A stretch of DNA of 64,000 nt from Planctomycetia bacterium (lineage in GTDB: Bacteria > Planctomycetota > Planctomycetia > Pirellulales > JACPPG01), in assembly GCA_016191115.1 (NCBI GenBank), contig JACPPG010000070.1, positions 1-64,000 on the forward strand. The letters are read 5' to 3'. The notes beneath the pieces were generated by a model. That model worked only from the letters and a program-made list of their open reading frames with translations, made no database searches and was not told where the DNA came from. The position numbers and the translations under genes are program-made. This document shows positions 62,824 through 64,000 of this stretch, piece by piece; within the stretch, counting starts at the first letter, position 1; every line of letters starts with the position of its first letter.

Positions 62824-63351
62824 ATGCGCTCGGTCAAGTACGTTTCCGTTGCCATTGTCGGAGTCGCCGTTGTCGCGGCCGTCGCCAGGGCGCAGATCCG
62901 CGACGCTGGCGCCAAGCTACGCGGCGACTACGGCGGAATGAACCGCTCCGCGAGCCGATCTCTCTACCACGCGCGGGACTACGCCTACGACTACAATGCG
63001 TACGCGCGGGACGCGATTGAGAGCAAGCGCCCCGTGACCCCGGAAATGGCGCGACACCACTCCGAGGGGCTCGGGCAAAATATCCAACAAGCCCAAAAGC
63101 ACTTCACGCAGGTGCGGAAGCAGGCCGGCACGGACAAGGAAACTCTGGCATCGCTGGATTTGATCGACAAGCACCTGAAAGACGCCGCCAAGAGCCACGC
63201 CGACATGCACGAAATGTGCATGAAAGACGAGGTCGATGCGCAGGGCTCGATGAAGTGCTGCACCGACGCCACGCAGGCGCTTGAGAAGGCGATCGCGGAG
63301 CACGACAAGCTGATGAAGAGGCTTGCCGCGAAAAAGCCGGCGGGCAAGTAA
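62824..63351 (+). CDS. Secreted helical protein, QIRDAGAKLRG family, copy 2
   Basis: 175 aa. A shorter signal peptide (about 1-24), then QIRDAGAKLRGDYGGMNRSA, SLYHARDYAYDYNAYARDAI and a helical body with MHEMCMKDEVDAQGSMKCC and KAIAEHDKLMKRLAAKKPA. It shares the whole layout with 54947-55486 on the opposite strand about 7 kb away. The paired Cys-Cys and His/Met residues hint at metal binding. GGAGGG lies before ATG 62824. A strong terminator follows. Function unknown. Confidence 0.72.
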   Translation: MRSVKYVSVAIVGVAVVAAVARAQIRDAGAKLRGDYGGMNRSASRSLYHARDYAYDYNAYARDAIESKRPVTPEMARHHSEGLGQNIQQAQKHFTQVRKQAGTDKETLASLDLIDKHLKDAAKSHADMHEMCMKDEVDAQGSMKCCTDATQALEKAIAEHDKLMKRLAAKKPAGK

Positions 63352-63442
63352 CCCGATCGCGGTCCGGCATCACGTCCCCGAGCGGTCGATGGCCGCCGCG
63401 GGGGAGCCACTCGCCCAACAACCTGTCGATCAAGACAGTCCG

Positions 63443-63480
63443 CCGCCCGCGCCCCACAATCGGCGCGGGCGGCTTTTTTT
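63443..63480 (+). terminator. Intrinsic terminator of the secreted helical protein gene
   Basis: CCGCCCGCGCC pairs with GGCGCGGGCGG around CCACAATC, then C and seven T. It is 91 bp after the stop of 62824-63351. The remaining DNA to 63827 shows no convincing gene. A 44-codon minus-strand frame at 63644-63778 (MTWKGDAVGTELTKLTTG) is possible but unsupported. Confidence 0.85.
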
Positions 63481-63827
63481 ACCGGCGACAACGGCGATTG
63501 CTTGGCAAGAATTCGCCGCCCGTGGCATGACGGGCTGGGCCTCATCGCCTGCGCAACGCGCGTCTACGTCTACCGCGCGAGGTCGAACGGTGGCGGCAAG
63601 GCCAGGTCGTTGCCATTCCGCAGGTCAGCGCCTTAAAGCATCGCTACGCTCGCCGTAAAGCGACGACCGTGTGGCCAAACCGTATCGTGTCACCGATAGC
63701 CAGGCCGTCGCCGAGCTTGTCGATGCCGGTCGTCAGCTTCGTCAGCTCCGTTCCCACCGCGTCTCCCTTCCACGTCATGTGAATCGTGTTGGGCGTCCCA
63801 TCGGCGCCGCTCCCCGGATCGCCGTCG

Positions 63828-64000
63828 TTACGGTTGGGCCGGTTTCCCTGGCGGCGGCTGGACCTCCTCGGGCAACGGCCCCAAGGGCGCCGGCCCGCCC
63901 AACGCTTGTTCCAGCTCGGCCAATTGGCGGTGGTACTCCGCCAGCGCTTGCGCCTGCTTGACCTGCGCGTCGATTCGTTGCCGCTGTGCTTCAATCAGGG
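63828..64000 (-). CDS. Probable TolC-family outer membrane protein, C-terminus only
   Basis: The open frame enters from the right edge and ends with TAA at 63828. The 57 visible codons read LIEAQRQRIDAQVKQAQALA then EYHRQLAELEQALGGPAPLG and a Pro-rich tail. The heptad-like helix and the ALAEYHRQLAELEQALGG ending match TolC/CusC-type proteins, but a coiled-coil protein of another kind is not excluded. A CusB-type adaptor fragment at 46218-46562 makes a metal RND system plausible near here. Confidence 0.45.
   Translation of the reverse strand, partial: LIEAQRQRIDAQVKQAQALAEYHRQLAELEQALGGPAPLGPLPEEVQPPPGKPAQP

Overview
The window looks like a piece of a high-GC planctomycete chromosome (Planctomycetota, probably a Pirellulales-like lineage). 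The evidence is the gene set. It includes a DUF1501 protein and an arylsulfatase, the PSCyt1-WD40 plus DUF1549/DUF1553 cytochrome pair, a DUF1559 prepilin-like protein, a dockerin/PEP-CTERM protein, a LEPR-motif subtilase and FSL-type short membrane proteins. Many small palindromic repeats are also present, both between and inside genes. All calls come from reading the sequence; no database search was run.

Layout. 1-11.6 kb: a DUF1501 gene apparently cut by an insertion sequence at the left edge, a sulfatase, an oxidoreductase, an amidase, a GH2-like protein, a very large prepilin-like protein, a TerC transporter and two small proteins, with a REP-like 20-mer repeated eight times. 11.7-13.0 kb: two less GC-rich genes (an 84-aa protein and a GH99-like protein). 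13-18.6 kb: CCA-adding-type enzyme, a MazF/ribbon-helix-helix toxin-antitoxin operon with a palindromic operator, a GDPD-like esterase and a glucose dehydrogenase. Among them are three copies of a 159-bp MITE-like element, two with target-site duplications, and a gene-free kilobase that holds an orphan intrinsic terminator. 18.7-25.8 kb: the planctomycete cytochrome pair and two cell-envelope proteins. 26.2-31.6 kb: a cyanophycin-synthetase-like ligase divergent from an ABC exporter and a DUF1854 gene, read here as a peptide-polymer synthesis and export system. 31.8-45.4 kb: mainly housekeeping genes (DUF3891, rdgB, guaA, surE, eno, psd, pssA, ribE, rsmA) and a secreted subtilase.

45.9-57.4 kb: a tRNA-Gly(CCC) followed by an integrase remnant and a truncated CusB-type adaptor marks what looks like an island boundary. 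To its right, thirteen consecutive minus-strand reading frames (about 46.2-55.5 kb, including the CusB fragment) encode two paralogous YHS proteins, a lipoprotein, a LOG-family protein, DUF2231, a heptaheme cytochrome c, a membrane cytochrome b-like protein, a membrane-anchored flavin/[2Fe-2S] reductase, a CBM48 protein, a Met/Gly-rich Spy/CpxP-like protein, a BON protein and a secreted helical protein. A divergent ECF sigma and zinc-finger anti-sigma pair follows. The simplest reading is a transmembrane electron path from cytoplasmic NAD(P)H to periplasmic hemes, linked to metal handling and probably sigma-controlled; this is inference.

57.4-64 kb: a DUF1559 protein, a dockerin/PEP-CTERM protein, an outer-membrane beta-barrel protein with Cys repeats, a paralogue of the secreted helical protein followed by a strong terminator, and the C-terminus of a probable TolC-family protein running off the right edge.
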